Part shown: in pieces, positions 14,723-15,506 of the stretch
Numbering within the stretch: position 1 is the first letter of the stretch
How the letters are laid out: the number at the start of each line of letters is the position of its first letter
Source of the DNA: an uncultured Bacteroidales bacterium
GTDB lineage: Bacteria > Bacteroidota > Bacteroidia > Bacteroidales > UBA932
Assembly: GCA_934678915.1 (NCBI GenBank)
Contig: CAKUSF010000046.1
Coordinates: forward strand, 1 to 15,506
Reading direction: 5' to 3'
DNA: 15,506 bases
Position numbers and translations under genes: made by a program
Notes under the pieces: model-generated
The model's input: the letters and a program-made list of their open reading frames with translations, nothing else
The model's database searches: none
Told to the model about the DNA's origin: nothing

Positions 14723-15506
14723 ATGGTATCATACAAAGATCTTGGCCTGGTCAACACCAGAGAGATGTTCGCAAAGGCCGTAAAGGGTGGCTATGCTATT
14801 CCTGCATTCAACTTCAACAACATGGAGCAGCTTCAGGCTATCATCCAGGCTGCTGCTGAGGAGAAGTCACCGGTTATCCTTCAGGTTTCCAAGGGTGCGC
14901 GCAACTACGCCAACCAGACCCTTCTCCGCTACATGGCTGAAGGTGCTGTTCAGTATGCCAAGGAACTCGGTTGGGAGCATCCTCAGATTGTTCTTCACCT
15001 TGACCACGGTGACAGCTTCGAACTTTGCAAGAGCTGCGTTGACATGGGCTTCTCTTCAGTGATGATTGATGGCTCCGCTCTTCCTTACGAGGAGAACATT
15101 GCTCTTACCAAGAAAGTCGTTGAGTACGCTCACAAGTATGACGTTACTGTTGAGGCAGAACTTGGAGTTCTCGCTGGTGTTGAGGATGAGGTTGCCGCTG
15201 AGGAATCTCACTACACAAAGCCAGAGGAGGTTATCGACTTCGCTACTCGTACAGGCTGCGATTCACTAGCAATCTCAATCGGAACTTCACACGGTGCTTA
15301 CAAGTTCAAACCAGAGCAGTGCACAAGAGACCCTAAGACTGGACGTCTTGTTCCACCACCACTTGCATTCGATGTTCTCCACGAGATCGAGAAGAAACTC
15401 CCAGGATTCCCAATCGTACTTCATGGATCATCTTCAGTTCCTCAAGAGTATGTTGACATCATCAACCAGTATGGTGGCAAACTTCCTGATGCAGCTGGTA
15501 TTCCAG
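14723..15506 (+). CDS. fba: Class II fructose-1,6-bisphosphate aldolase (3' partial)
   Basis: 261 complete codons are visible from the ATG at 14723 and the frame is still open at the window end; the Bacteroidota enzyme is about 330 residues, so some 70 are missing. It cleaves fructose-1,6-bisphosphate to dihydroxyacetone phosphate and glyceraldehyde-3-phosphate in glycolysis, and the reverse in gluconeogenesis, using zinc. Visible motifs are YAIPAFNFNN (about 25-35), LDHGDS (D94, H95, catalytic and zinc site), VEAELG (143-148), GTSHGAYKF (187-195, H190 zinc ligand) and LHGSSSVP (H234 zinc ligand). The start MVSYKDLGLVNTREMF is typical. Codon use is strongly biased (GCT, CTT, AAG), as for a highly expressed gene. 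It has its own promoter, divergent from the TSCPD gene. Confidence 0.96.
   Translation, partial: MVSYKDLGLVNTREMFAKAVKGGYAIPAFNFNNMEQLQAIIQAAAEEKSPVILQVSKGARNYANQTLLRYMAEGAVQYAKELGWEHPQIVLHLDHGDSFELCKSCVDMGFSSVMIDGSALPYEENIALTKKVVEYAHKYDVTVEAELGVLAGVEDEVAAEESHYTKPEEVIDFATRTGCDSLAISIGTSHGAYKFKPEQCTRDPKTGRLVPPPLAFDVLHEIEKKLPGFPIVLHGSSSVPQEYVDIINQYGGKLPDAAGIP

Noticed and set aside
1..15506. CRISPR array, tRNA or rRNA genes
   Set aside because: No regularly spaced repeats and no cloverleaf or rRNA sequences were seen on either strand.

Overview
The window looks like a chromosomal piece of a member of the Bacteroidota, most likely Bacteroidales. The reasons are the TAnnTTTG-type -7 promoter elements, the general lack of Shine-Dalgarno sequences, an rhs gene with a DUF6443-like segment and a BACON-like domain, a DUF5106/thioredoxin-like secreted protein, and an HU / tiny basic ribosomal-type protein / RNase G cluster as in that phylum. 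The species cannot be named from the sequence.

Left part (1-6800), accessory. A large RHS/YD-repeat gene, open at its 5' end, runs to 3945 and ends in a JAB/JAMM-metallopeptidase-like toxin tip. A probable immunity gene follows one base later. Next comes an orphan cassette: about 95 bp of RHS core joined to a different, CHAP/NlpC-like tip, followed three bases later by a four-helix membrane protein (candidate immunity). After that lies a 405-bp displaced piece of the RHS body (about 95% identical to 1954-2358), then a 29-bp-arm inverted repeat and an AT-rich gene-free stretch. Body and core are GC-rich while the tips and immunity genes are AT-rich, as expected for a polymorphic toxin locus that swaps tips by recombination.

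Middle part (6800-9123), core, minus strand. HU, a 29-residue AURKAIP1/COX24-type (mS38/bS22-like) protein, a terminator, RNase G, and a terminator that overlaps the RNase G stop codon. HU has a clear Bacteroidota promoter, and the predicted mRNA begins directly in a 7-bp hairpin.

Right part (9123-15506), core. Lon protease, uracil-DNA glycosylase, CoaD and a secreted double-thioredoxin protein run on the plus strand; the last two overlap by 4 bp. The last gene ends inside a REP-like repeat array (two 46-bp direct copies plus one inverted partial copy) that supplies its stop codon. A TSCPD-family gene on the minus strand and class II fructose-bisphosphate aldolase on the plus strand then diverge from back-to-back promoters. 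The aldolase runs off the window end.

The most notable items are the RHS locus with its orphan toxin tip, in which the conserved PxxxxDPxGL pre-tip motif has changed to DI, and several palindromes in leaders and gene gaps that could be regulatory.
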